DNA of 64,000 nucleotides from Fomes fomentarius (lineage: Eukaryota > Basidiomycota > Agaricomycetes > Polyporales > Polyporaceae). Shown here one piece after another: positions 50,201 through 60,708 of the stretch (the stretch's first letter is position 1; every line of letters begins with the position of its first letter). The stretch is from positions 3,348,001 to 3,412,000 of the forward strand of contig JABYQN010000001.1 in NCBI GenBank assembly GCA_022606135.1, written 5' to 3'. Made by a program: the position numbers and the translations under genes. Below the pieces are notes generated by a model, which ran no database searches, was not told the DNA's origin, and was given only the letters and a program-made list of their open reading frames with translations.

Positions 50201-50495
50201 CGAGGGTTCCGTGAACTCGGTCGCATGGAACCCAGTCAACGAGCGCATGTTCGCGTCATGTTCCGACGACAAGACGATCCGCATCTGGGAGGCGCCCCCT
50301 CCCGAGTCGTTTGCCGCTAGTAGTGCGGGCGCTGCGGAGCTGCCGCGTGAAGTGCACGAAGTCGAGGAAGTGGAGAATGGGAAGGGCAAGGGCAAGGGGC
50401 GGTGGGACGCCGCGGTGTTGGTCGCTGCGTCATCGACGTCCGGCGTAGACTCGGAGGGTGGGTATGGAATGGGGTCCACGACTGCGCTGTTTTGA
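47277..50495 (+). CDS. WDR26/Gid7 homologue, GID/CTLH ubiquitin-ligase subunit, 697 aa
   Basis: Scaffold subunit of the GID/CTLH E3 complex, which in yeast degrades gluconeogenic enzymes. Eleven exons: 47277-47587, 48020-48170, 48221-48357, 48421-48518, 48570-48856, 48915-49061, 49129-49245, 49319-49578, 49650-49746, 49850-49979 and 50137-50495; total 2094 nt. Intron 1 is 432 nt, far longer than the others (50-157 nt). Order of domains: disordered N-terminus, LisH (about 86-118, [20 protein letters not shown]), CTLH (about 120-180, [20 protein letters not shown]), the linker [20 protein letters not shown] and [13 protein letters not shown], then WD40 repeats ([56 protein letters not shown]). 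The linker motifs separate WDR26/Gid7 from other WD40 proteins. I use the first ATG in frame; the true start may be upstream. Confidence 0.92.
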
Positions 50496-51398
50496 GCACC
50501 TTGCTGCTTGCCGTTGATCGCCTCGTCACTCGCCGGATGACGGGCGAACCTTTGCTTGGTATCCGCGCCCTACTCAATCAGACAATTGCTCGCATTTAAT
50601 CACGGTTCTTCACCAAGTGTTCATGTTTCGTCTTGTCCCCACACACATTCACGCAACACCCTCACACACACCTTCGTGCTTGATCCTGTAATCCCATCCT
50701 CCATGGTTCTACATCGCAGCATCGGCACCATAACTCCATACTCCATCCCAGATTGCTTTTCATCATCTACATTCGCCGCTCAACGGCCATCGCTCCTGCT
50801 CATGTCCCTGTTCCTGATGTCCGGCACTCACACTGCTACTCCGATTCATCGTCTCGCGCTTTCCTGCCATTGTATCTTCAACACCCCGCTTTCTCAGTCC
50901 TCATTACGCCTCATTACCAGTATCCTCACTAGCCTCTCTCTTCTCTCTCCTCTCTCATCCGCACGCTTCATCGCCGCATTGACTAGATTGTATACGATAA
51001 TATATGAGCAACGAAGACAAATGGATTGTATAATATATGTCTTGCTATGTACCCGACGTCGCATAGATACGTCTTTGTCGCCACATGTTTTTTCAAGCTT
51101 GAAGGATTGCCAGCCCCACGGTCTAGTCGTGAACGCGGCGTCGCGTGTCGGGCGCGTTGGTCACGGGATCGCGTGGATCAAATTTCCGTTTTAGAGACGG
51201 AAGTGAACCGAGTACCACTATTACTACCATTTCAATCCCCACATGATTCAAGTTGGTCTTTTTGCGTCTTATTGACTTCGTTCATTCGTTCACCTCGTTG
51301 TCTGCACTTCATCGAAAGGAGAGTCCCACTTCATTGACCATGGCGGCTATTGGTCAGGCGCGTTCAACTTCCCTGCCACTGTTCGAGTAAGAACGAAC
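50496..51398. other. 3' flank of the WDR26 gene
   Basis: About 900 bp, C/T-rich at first, probably including the 3'UTR. No exon is seen. Confidence 0.4.
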
Positions 51399-52640
51399 AT
51401 GCCATTTACGATAAGACATGGAACATCTCACGAAACCGCAGAGGCGAGCGACAGCAAGCATATGTCGTGTAATGAAGATGTGAGTCTTCAGATCTTACAG
51501 CACACTGAACTGTATTCATCGTGGTCATTAATACTAGTACAAGGGCTCGAACAAGACCATGGTTTTGAACATCGTTCCCAAATGAAGTTTGAAGGGTAAC
51601 AAGCCCAGTAACCCCTCACCCGACGATACACCCCCACTCACGGCTGCTGAGGATGGTGTTAGCAAACGGGACGCGAAGGTTCGTTTGCCGAATGAGGTAC
51701 CATCACTCAGTGGTATTATAATGCAGCAGCGCTCACCGGCGAGATAGTAGGACGGCCCATGTCACAAGGACCTTGATCAACTTTATGGTATGATCACCGT
51801 ATTGTCATAGTTGCCCGTTGTGTCAGGCGGACTGGACAAGAAGACTATCGTACAGGTGAGCTCCGTTCCCGACTCCGAGTGGAGCTCATCTTATGACCTC
51901 CCCTCCCCGTCAATACATAGGACGCTCATCAGGAAATCAGGAAGTGTTACCTTGGAGGTTGCAGACCACATCCTTACTCTCGATTGCAGGCTGGCCTTGA
52001 TGGGCCACAAGGGTGCGCGACACTAATATCAACTTACCTGCAGCCGTCAGAACGGCGTGTTTCGAGTAGAGATGGTGCACGAAGATGTTTGGTCCGCACC
52101 ACAGTGACCACACTCACAACTGTCGCGTATTGATTTCTGCGAGGTCACAAACCTCCCAGCATGCCTGGGCTCAGCTGTCCATTCGATGACAAAGCTGCCG
52201 TTAGTCCCTAGATACCTCCATATCGCATGTGTGCCTTATGTTCTTTATCTCTCACCGTAGGAGATTGTCTGACTAAACGTTGCCACGAGATAAGTCGTAT
52301 GAGACCCTATGGACACGCTAGCTCGCGCTTCATAATCCGCAGCCCCCTCGTTGGCAACAAAGAAGTAGATGTGGTGAGTGTGTAAGAAGGTATATCAATG
52401 GTCCCATTTACAGTGTGAACATTCACTAACCCGTGACCGGTTGACCCCGATACCCGGCAGACGGGGAGATACACATCTAAGACCGACTCACCGGTAATCA
52501 TCTTGAGGTGCTGTCGGTCCACGAGACGTCTAATAGTCACAGAAAACCCGCGTGCGGTTATGTGTTCGCCTCGTGCTCAGACGGTAGAATGGTGAGTGTA
52601 TGGGAGATTGAACTCCGCTGCAACTTCGCTAATGCCCGCC
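51399..52640 (+). pseudogene. Decayed WD40 sequence downstream of WDR26
   Basis: Short WD-repeat-like blocks lie in this stretch. At about 51811: VVSGGLDKKTIVQ followed by a GTGAGC donor, close to the intact gene's [13 protein letters not shown] and its donor at the same place. Near 52080: VHEDVWSAP, like [11 protein letters not shown]. At about 52563: VFASCSDGRMVSVWEIE, like [17 protein letters not shown]. Weaker similarity to the first WD repeat lies near 51490. The blocks are separated by stops and frame changes and not all are in the intact gene's order. I read this as an old tandem duplicate of WDR26 or of another WD40 gene that has decayed. Confidence 0.45.
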
Positions 52641-55581
52641 CTATCGCATGTGTAAGATGTAAGGAACAGAAAACTGCATGGCCAACGCAGAACCAGCTTA
52701 ATGGATACTGCCGTGTGTCCGTCTGCATGGTCTGCCATGCGATCGCGGTCACCGCGAGCTTCGCACTCCCAGGACCCTGGTTGTGGAAAACATGATTGAG
52801 GGAGTGTGCATCACTGTTTGGTGCAATGCTACGTGCCTTGTCAGTTTCCTGGGCACTCTTTATCCTTAAGGAGGCTTGTATGTCCCTGGCGTGACAGGAC
52901 GTCGTGACCGGAGCTGTCTGACGGAGTGCTCCCATTAGCACCCTGAGACAGCCCAGCCCAAAAGGATGGTCACAGACTTGGACATGGGCATGTTAAGTTT
53001 GTGGTTCTCCCGCGCACTCCCCTCTCCGGGCTCGTTATGGTGTGTCCCAGGTTAACGGTGAGATCACTGAATCAACGCATGAGTCTGTCAGACAGCAGCA
53101 GGTTTAACGGTACGTGCCTGAACACTCGGAAAAACAAGGATATTTCTGAATGATTCCGTTCAGGACTTCCAATCTACCGTCAATTACTGGAGGTCGAACG
53201 ATGCACTCGAAGAGCCAATCCGCCGACTTCGATCGTTATGTTTGATCCTCTGCTCGCACACTCGTGTGATGCTGTGGCCTCGAGGCCCTCCACGGCACTG
53301 TAAGATTTGTCAGTATGCCGCAGTAGAAAGTGAGAAGCCTACTTCTATCTACGGGCGCGTCGGAGCGGTGGAGGTAGTAGTGATACTCACAAGCAAAGTA
53401 GTGGTAGTTCCCGCGAATGCACCAGGCGTTACTCATAGCCACCCATTGTACCAACCGGTGAGTTTAATGAATGTATATGTCGGCCGTTTGGGAGGTCGAT
53501 GCGAGCTTCTAGCGAACATCGGCGACTCGCCTGCTGATGAATTGGCTACTGAGGGTGTCGATCTTCCAGCAGCTTCCCGAGCTCCGAGTCGTCCTTCTTG
53601 GTATCCGAACCCGAATTACATCCGCGCAGTGGCGTCTTCCAGTCCACACATCGTAGATAGGACCAGGCCAGTTGCCCCACTCATCCATCGCACGTTCTAC
53701 CGAAGCTAATATAACTCGTGCGAGTTCTAACCTCGCTTGTCTCGTCTGGGCTCACACAACTCTATGCACGCAGACAGCGGGCTTCCGCCGGGACGAGCTA
53801 GGTTCTGGCATCCTCGAAGCCGGACCCCTCTTCACACCTTCCGCGCACATGTCCCGGACGAGGAAGTCCCAGGTATGTTCGAAACACCGACCTCTCCCAT
53901 CTCGAGCCTTCAGACTCTAATACAGCGTCCGCTATCCGCCTAGGCCTCTCCCGAGCACACAGGGCACCCCTCCCGGCTTCACAGCGTGCAGCCGAATGAG
54001 AATAGCCACCCTTCGGGACGGTTCCCGACGCGTCGCTTACCACTCCAGCCTCAGTTTCTCTGCAACCGGCCCTTCCGCTCTTCCGCTCTTCCTACTCTCT
54101 GCTCGCTCTTTCTCTCTCTCTCTTCGCGCATCGCGGAGGCTGTCTGCTGTATCCTGAGCGTCGGTGCGCGGATCCCACGAGCACGTCTGCGTCTCAGCGC
54201 GCCGCATGGCGCTCTCCAAGGCGTGGTGGGCGTCCGTCCGGACGTGAGAAGCGGGCCTGCTGCGCGACGGATGTGCGCGCACAGCCTGAGAGTGCGCCGC
54301 CCAATCCTCTGCGCAAAGCGAGCAAGGGCATAGCCGGATGTGCGCTGGACGGTGCGCGCCGCAAAGCATTGGGGGGCAGGATTGGAAGTATAGAAGCACA
54401 AGCACATGCGAGTTCTCGGCGATAGAGGGTTCAAGCTACCATTCGGTGCCCCGAGTCTTTATCCAGCGCTCCGCCATGTCGAAGCCATCGTTGTAGAACG
54501 AGAACGGCATCCGGAACGTGGTCGAGGACGATGGACGAGGGTGGAAAGAGCGGCGATGCTCCTGGTTTCTTGTCGAGGATGTAATAGAGCAGATGGGCCG
54601 AGAACTCCACCTAGTTGCCCACTATCTGCATGGTAATCAGCCTCTAAATGGGAGTAGTTCATGTAGTATGCCCCATGGGTGTCACCACGATGTGTGGCAG
54701 CGACATAACCACAAATCTCTCTGGAATCATACTTAGGTCACTAACAGGATGCGCCAATAAGCCGGAGACACCGAGCATAAGGCCCAAGCCGGAACTATGG
54801 AGATTAGACATGTTGCGGAATGTTCCAATTAGGAGCGAGCAAAAGAGACTACTAAAAGAGCAATCATGTTGCTCATTGGACAAGGGACCATACCTCTAGG
54901 CTGTCGGACAGGGTGCAGTTGCTGCGTGGCCGCAGTGTCCGTCTTCGCCGTGCTGCATTTGGCAGTTACTTGCGAGCGTGCCTCTGGGAAAGAACGGCGG
55001 TGTCTTCTGCAGCTGTATCCGTCACCGGCTTCCCGCAAGTCTAAATTACGAACGGTCAGCGGAGGCCGTGTTCCCCAAGGAGACATATTCTCTGGTCGCG
55101 GATATCCTTGCTTGCAAGCTTATCTGTGTCATCCTCCTATGAGTTAGCGCCTGGTAGAAGTTCAAGCATGCCCCGGGTTAGATCCTCAAAGACGAAACAA
55201 AGCTTCTACGACAGAACTACGGTTGTCGTAAGACAGCCGAGACAGCCGATTGGGAAGGGATCTCACCCGCATTATATCCATATCCAATTAATGAGAGGGT
55301 GAAGCGAGCGCACGCCACAGCACTCACATGAAGGGTAATTACTTCGCGATTGACGGCTAAGTGATAGTACAGTATAGTTTCAGCCAGTACAGTCCCTGAC
55401 AAGCATGACGATACAGTAGCTGAATATGGCTAAAGTGACGATAGATAGCCCGACAGGCAGCGTCGAGCGAGCGGACGATGTGGTACACAGGATCGGAGGA
55501 TGGATCGAGACACAGATACAGGAGCAGCTCTAAGAAGAGGAATCTTCGATGGGCGTGTTGACAATACTGATGGCGTAGGTG
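52641..55581. other. Intergenic region with unassigned open frames
   Basis: About 2.9 kb. A 155-codon open frame at 53242-53709 contains LPAASRAPSRPSWYPNPNYI, and one at 53672-53920 has DELGSGILEAGPLFTPSAHM. These look mildly protein-like but have no known motif. The rest shows nothing I can support. The last part includes the 3' flank of the elongin A gene on the minus strand. Confidence 0.35.
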
Positions 55582-56836
55582 TTATGACTTAGACTTGACT
55601 CCGCGAGGAACCTGCGAATAGGCTCGATGCTTTGGCATGAACAACGACGACACTGTGTCCTTCTTTGATGAACCTCTGACGATGGATGGCGTAGTTTCTG
55701 GTGGTGAAGAGGGCAGAGGAGGAGGAGGAGGACTGGAATGAGGCGGTGGTGGCGAGGCGGCGCCAGAGGATACTGTAGCTGTGCGAGTCGGAGTCCGTTG
55801 CTTTGGTAGTTGCTTTGGTGGCGGCGAATTCTGGACGACAGGAATACTCTTGACTACAACTCGCGAGCTAGATGACCCCATACTTGGAGGCGGAGGCGGT
55901 TTAGCACTAGCGGTGTGCGATATGATTCGCTGAGTCTGGAAGGCTGGCCGAGAATAACGAGTGCCGAAGACTCCTTTCTGCAGCCGAGCAGTATCGCTCT
56001 TAGTCTTCTGAAACAGCGTCTTCGGTTGTGAAGGTCCTCCCCCTGCGAGTATTGAGAGTTAGAGTTGAAAGTTCGACAAAGACTCATGCACTTACATGGT
56101 CGAGCCCGTTTGGCAGGAGGAAGCTTGTCTGTAATTTTGATGGCAGATTCCTTCTTGCGTTCCTCTTCCTCTTGACGAGATGCTTTGAGTCTGGCTGATA
56201 GTTCATCCAGTCTTCGTCGTTCCTTATCACGCAAGGCCTAGCCGGCGAAGCAAGTTCGAGGCTCATGGGAGGCTGGGACATCGGAATAGAGGGACGCACG
56301 AAGAGTTCATCTCGCCAAGATTCAGGCTCCTCCACAGCATTTGTTTCGTATTGATGGGCAGCTATCGGGAACTCCTTCATCAATAGTCCCTTCCAGATAT
56401 CTGTCAATCATTAGAGAGTGCAAGGCAAGCGAGATGGAACACCGCACCTGATGAATCTTTAGCGATGTACTTCGTGCGGAGCATACGTCACTATACGATA
56501 TACATTGCATCGGTAGCGGAGTTACATACCGGGTCGTTCTCTTCGAACCTCAAGAGTGTGTCTGGAGTGCAGTTCTCCAAAACGGGTCTAATGAGATCAT
56601 ACCGCAGGCCTCCTCCTAGACTGCATATGTCTGCCAGCATAGTTGGGAGTTAACTTGAGAGAAGCTTGCAGAGAACCAAGGATAGTTAGAACGCACTATC
56701 GACATGTGCGCCGGCGACTGACGAAGAATAAGTCAGGGAGAAGCTCGGGCGGTGTTTCTGGGGCGTCCTCACCGCGTTGACAGTATTGCACGAGAGTGGG
56801 AATTCGGCGGCCGCTCGAGTCAATATCGTAAGGCAT
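55582..56836 (-). CDS. Elongin A-like transcription elongation factor subunit, 296 aa
   Basis: Elongin A stimulates RNA polymerase II elongation with elongin B/C and can act in a ligase that removes stalled polymerase; in fungi it is a short protein. Six exons on the minus strand: 56836-56773, 56630-56530, 56469-56448, 56400-56300, 56237-56096 and 56042-55582; total 891 nt. Introns are 142, 60, 47, 62 and 53 nt. The N-terminal elongin-A domain (PF06881) reads RRIPTLVQYCQRDICSLGGG, LRYDLIRPVLENCTPDTLLR, DIWKGLLMKEFPIAAHQ and ESWRDELFALRDKERRRLDE. The LRYDLIRPVLENC part matches the BC-box position. Exon 3 is only 22 nt but is needed to give YIAKDSSD. A basic Glu/Arg helix follows, then a Pro/Ser-rich C-terminus. 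Exon 1's first intron (142 nt) is the least certain join. Confidence 0.9.
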
Positions 56837-58277
56837 GATGGTGGTGGTGGTGAGGATGATAGATAGAAGAGAGGCGGACGAAAGGTGTGAGAGATGGCTA
56901 AAGCAGGACAAGGTGCAGCCGCCCAACGCTCTCAGTGGCACAATTCCGGCGTCTCCGGGCTCTACCACGCGAGCGCAGTTCCCACAGGTGGTTCTCACAT
57001 ACTGCTCGTTTTGGATACCAACATCTTAGTTTGAGGTTTGATTTTCATCTGCGCCGCATCTACACCAGATAGAAATCGACCTAGCCTTTTCTAACCACCT
57101 CTCCTTACGTTGTTTGTCACAGAAACCGCTAGTCAGCGGACACCCTGCACGTCCATCGCTTGGTCTCCCGCCCGAGCTCGCAATACACGCCCGCCACGCC
57201 CTGTCTCTTCTGACCCGATGCCAGCAGGTGTGTGAACTCCTTTCGAGGCCGTTCTCGCGGATGGCCTGCGCATTTGCCCGCGGTAGCAGAAGCGCACACT
57301 CAGCGCGTGGCCTGGCGGCTTAGCGGCATTCCCGTCACAGGTGTGCGCAACTGTCCAACTGATACGGGAATTTCGACGCGAGCTTGTTGCACGCACGCAT
57401 CCCCGAAGCCCCCGGTTCTGAAACAAAGTCGCAGCAGGTCGTTCGTGCTACTACGTCCGAGACATTCGATCACCACTTCGTGCTCCAGATGTGCACGGCC
57501 ATCTAACGAGAGAAGGGACTCCTTATTCCCGCAGGTGGCGTGGAACTCGACTGTCGATAACCAATCCGAGAGCATTGACTCGTACAGCATGAAGCACGCT
57601 AAATTCCGCGCCGTCTGTTCCTCACCCCGGTCTCTCCGTCCTCCGCTTCCCGAGTCGAGTACAACAGTTCGCGATACCATGAGAAGAAGGGATTTTGCCT
57701 TGCGACCATGTTTGCCTTTCTGGGAAGCAGCCCACTGTGTCGGAGCGTCTCTGAGAACTTGCCCCTACGGCAAGCCAAGCTCACCGGAATGGGGAGACAT
57801 GAAGTCTGTTCAATATTCGAACGATCCCGAAACGTCCCCGAGACAGCATGTGCTGGGGGACCAATCGTGGAAAGGGTGCATTGACTGCCACTCCGGTTCT
57901 CATGTCCGTGTCCCATCATGTCGGTCGTCTCTCGAGGCACTGCGCTTCCCTTGCCCTCGAAACAGAGTTGTGCCTGAAACCAACTCCCGTCTTCGTTGAC
58001 TATCTTCAGGCGCAGCTATGGTTGCGTCTGCGAGCAGAATCGTCCCAGGCTCGTGCATTACGCGATCGCTCCTCGTTCGCTGCCATTTCCAGCGCCAATA
58101 CGCGGGAATGACTAGTGGAGGTAATTGACTCCTGCCTACACTTTCTCAGACGCCGCAAGCCCCAGTGCCGCATCGAGATTTCGGAGGGAACGCGACGTAT
58201 GGACCACCGGCTCGGACGCGCTCTGACAGTCGGAAAACGTTACAGCATCCTCGTGGGTGCGTAGTCTATCTCGCGAA
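56837..58277. other. Intergenic region between divergent genes, unassigned open frames
   Basis: About 1.4 kb. Frames on both strands are open over long distances: 57232-57999 on plus (255 codons) and 57680-57300 on minus. Short coding-like pieces appear, such as GLPPELAIHARHALSLLTRC near 57165 and LALETELCLKPTPVFVDYLQ near 57945. They may be exons of an unrecognised gene, but no consistent splice chain or motif emerges. Confidence 0.3.
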
Positions 58278-58283
58278 TATAAA
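58278..58283 (+). promoter_or_regulatory. TATA box of the Gti1/Pac2 gene
   Basis: TATAAA within GAATATAAAC lies about 105 bp upstream of the ATG at 58385. Confidence 0.55.
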
Positions 58284-58384
58284 CCTCCTCTTTCGTCGAG
58301 CAGGATGGAGTACACAGCCAGCCCTCTCCAGCCGCACACTTCTCCTCGGCTCACGTCGACAACTCCACGTAACTGCTCACCACC

Positions 58385-59344
58385 ATGTTCTACGCCCCCT
58401 CACAAGATGTCCAACGCCCCACCCATCCACGATTACACGTCCGCGATGCTCGCGATGCACACGTAGTATTCGAAGCAGTACGACAAGGACTACTGAAGCC
58501 AGTCGTGAGGCGGCTAAACGAGCTAGAGAGGTCGACCTACATCGCCTCCGGGTCGCTATTCGTCTGGGAGGAGAGCGACGATGAGATGGGTCTTAAACGT
58601 TGGACCGACGGACGCGTCTGGAGCCAGTCCCGAATGCGCGAGGTTTGTGCCTACCGTTCTTTATCCGTTCTCCGCCCAGGTTAACAGGCGTGTTGCTCTT
58701 AGCCCTATCTTTTCTACGATGAAAAGCTTGGCGATGAACCTCCGTCCGAACCTAAAACAAAGTAAGCACTCCCACCATCCGGCCACTGTGCCTGCGTTCT
58801 CACCTGCCGGTGTCCTTCTAGATGCACCTACCGCTTCGTGGAGGGACCCTCGCGAACGTGGACCTCATCAGCACAGTCCCACTACGAGCGCAGTGATCAT
58901 CATCCGATGGGCCTCGTGAAACAGGCCTACTCCGCGTGGGTGTCAACTTCGGTGAACGCGAAGCCTCGCAAATGGCATCTTACCGCCTACTTCACGTACG
59001 CGGACTTACCAAGCATACCGACCGTGGACAAGGACCCCCTCCTGAGCACGATCTCGGTCCCCACGGGGGTGTACAGAAGCGGTAAAGCGCGGTCGAGAAA
59101 CTCGGATGCGTCGATGTCTGCCATACCATCGCCCCCTTCCTCGCCTGCTCCGACGTCGTCTCGCCCGTCGTCTCCGCTCCAAGCATCGACCCGGGCGAAG
59201 AAGGACGGGGTCGTATTGCCGTCGTTGCATTCGGCCATCGCCAACACTCCGATACACTTTGCAGGGACACATCACCGCACCAACCCCCGCATGGCGGAAG
59301 ACCAGCGGATGATCCAAATGCTCAACTCACGGCCTATCTTGTGA
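58385..59344 (+). CDS. Gti1/Pac2 (WOPR) family transcriptional regulator, 279 aa
   Basis: DNA-binding regulators of this fungal family control morphological switching, mating and virulence-like programmes (Wor1, Ryp1, Pac2, Gti1). Exons 58385-58642, 58703-58761 and 58822-59344; introns of 60 and 60 nt; total 840 nt. The WOPR domain has both halves: near residues 17-96 HVRDARDAHVVFEAVRQGLL, ERSTYIASGSLFVWEE and MGLKRWTDGRVWSQSRMREP, then YLFYDEKL. The second half is MGLVKQAYSAWVSTS, KPRKWHLTAYFTYADLPSIP and ISVPTGVYRSGKARSR. The GLKRWTDGRxWSxSR signature contacts DNA in this family. The C-terminus is short and Ser/Pro-rich. The target genes and whether it acts in dikaryon development here are unknown. 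Confidence 0.95.
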
Positions 59345-59762
59345 AGGGAGTCCGTTTGGCATTCTTCCTTTGGGCGAATGGGAATTATTGGTCTTCAGGT
59401 GATAGCGTGTACATACCTTTGCTGTTGTTTGCTTTGGCATCTTCAGGGAGCGCAGGGATATATTGGCAATTGCACGCTCAGTGTCAGCGCTCCGTTTGTC
59501 ATCATATCACTTACAGGTTGTAGGGTCAACTGGAGTAGATCGTATAGGGTATGTCAGACTAAGCCTTGTCCATCCTAGCCGACAGGCACACTCGCGGGCG
59601 TGTCGCGGAATTTGGAATACGTTTGCCGCAAATCGGAGTGGTGGTGTGCTATTACCACACAGGAAAGCGCCACTGTTAGAATAAGGATACAGGCACACGT
59701 AAACGAATGATACAACGCGACAGCGACAGACAGGAAATAGCAAGAGACAGCACCGAGAACGA
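59345..59762. other. Convergent 3' region
   Basis: 418 bp between the tail-to-tail Gti1/Pac2 and CCDC12 genes. It should contain both 3'UTRs. No gene is seen. Confidence 0.5.
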
Positions 59763-60414
59763 TCAGTCTTCCTCATCGGACGAGTCTTCGGCTTGGCCGG
59801 CTTGTTCTTGCGCGTTCATGGCGCCAACAATGTCGTCTGACTGGCCATTTTGCGTTGCTAGCCGCTGCCCTGTATAGCCCCGACCACATATGAGGAAAAT
59901 GGCACGACTATCTTGGACAGATGGTGACGCACGAATAAGGGTGTGTATTGACTCTTGCGTCTTCCGTTCCAGTCTGGACAGCTTCTTATCGAGCTCGCGC
60001 TTCAAGTCCCAATTTGGTCGTTTCGGAGCGATGTTGAATAAGTCCTACCGAGACAGGATCGGAACGTGAGCGGCTGCCGATGAGTGATTGGACGTACCAG
60101 GTCCTGCGCCCGCCGCTCTGCGTCCTCTGCGATGATCTTCTCAGCGAGGCCATCTACTTGGTGTTCAACGGTATCATCCATTTCAACGTCTTCGTCATGT
60201 GTGCGTTTCTTCAATGTCCGGGTAGTGGGGTCAAAGGACCTGTGTTTGATGACAGGCTCGACCTCTTCACTGTGGCATACGCACCGTCAGTCCAATGTTC
60301 GAGCTTGTGTCCGCATGAGACACACCTCGCACTGTCGACTGCTTCACCGGCTTTGCGCTTGCGAAGAGCGAGCAAGCGTGCCTTCCGTGCTTCCGACGCG
60401 TCTGCTAAAGACAT
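59763..60414 (-). CDS. CCDC12/Cwf18 pre-mRNA splicing factor, 159 aa
   Basis: Small coiled-coil component of the NTC-associated spliceosome, acting in the nucleus around the activated complex. Four exons on the minus strand: 60414-60326, 60269-60098, 60044-59933 and 59869-59763; introns of 56, 53 and 62 nt; total 480 nt. The Cwf18 motifs are all present: SEARKARLLALRKRKAGE, EPVIKHRSFDPTTRTLKKR, VDGLAEKIIAEDAERRAQDL, DLFNIAPKRPNWDLKRELDK, KLSRLERKTQESIHTLIR and QRLATQNGQSDDIVGAMNAQ, followed by an acidic end. Each intron is needed to restore these conserved blocks. It is divergent from GUF1, with 294 bp between the start codons. Confidence 0.95.
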
Positions 60415-60708
60415 TGTGAATGATGCAAGTCGAGTCGAGCTGACGGTGGGATGAAGGCCTGGTGAAACGGCATCCACCACGCCCAGGATCGCGTCCACTG
60501 TGTTGCTTAGTCAGCGACGTGTCTTGCTCACGCTTCCTCTTTTGGATTCACGACTTCGTTCAGTGTTCACCGACGACCTGAGAGCTCTCGCGTTCGCGTC
60601 CTTCCTTGCTTCATCTAGAGGCTCTTGAGTCTGTGCTCGGCTCTAGCTTGGGTCTAGGACTACCTCCATCTATATCACTACTGCCCTGCTGGTGACTGAG
60701 GACAGCTC
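60415..60708. promoter_or_regulatory. Shared CCDC12/GUF1 promoter region
   Basis: 294 bp between two divergent start codons. Both genes are housekeeping type, and no TATA box is obvious apart from a weak CTATATCA near 60670. Confidence 0.5.

Noticed and set aside
57232..57999. 255-codon plus-strand open frame
   Set aside because: Both strands are open here, the composition is Arg/Ser/Cys-rich without motifs, and no splice chain is evident.
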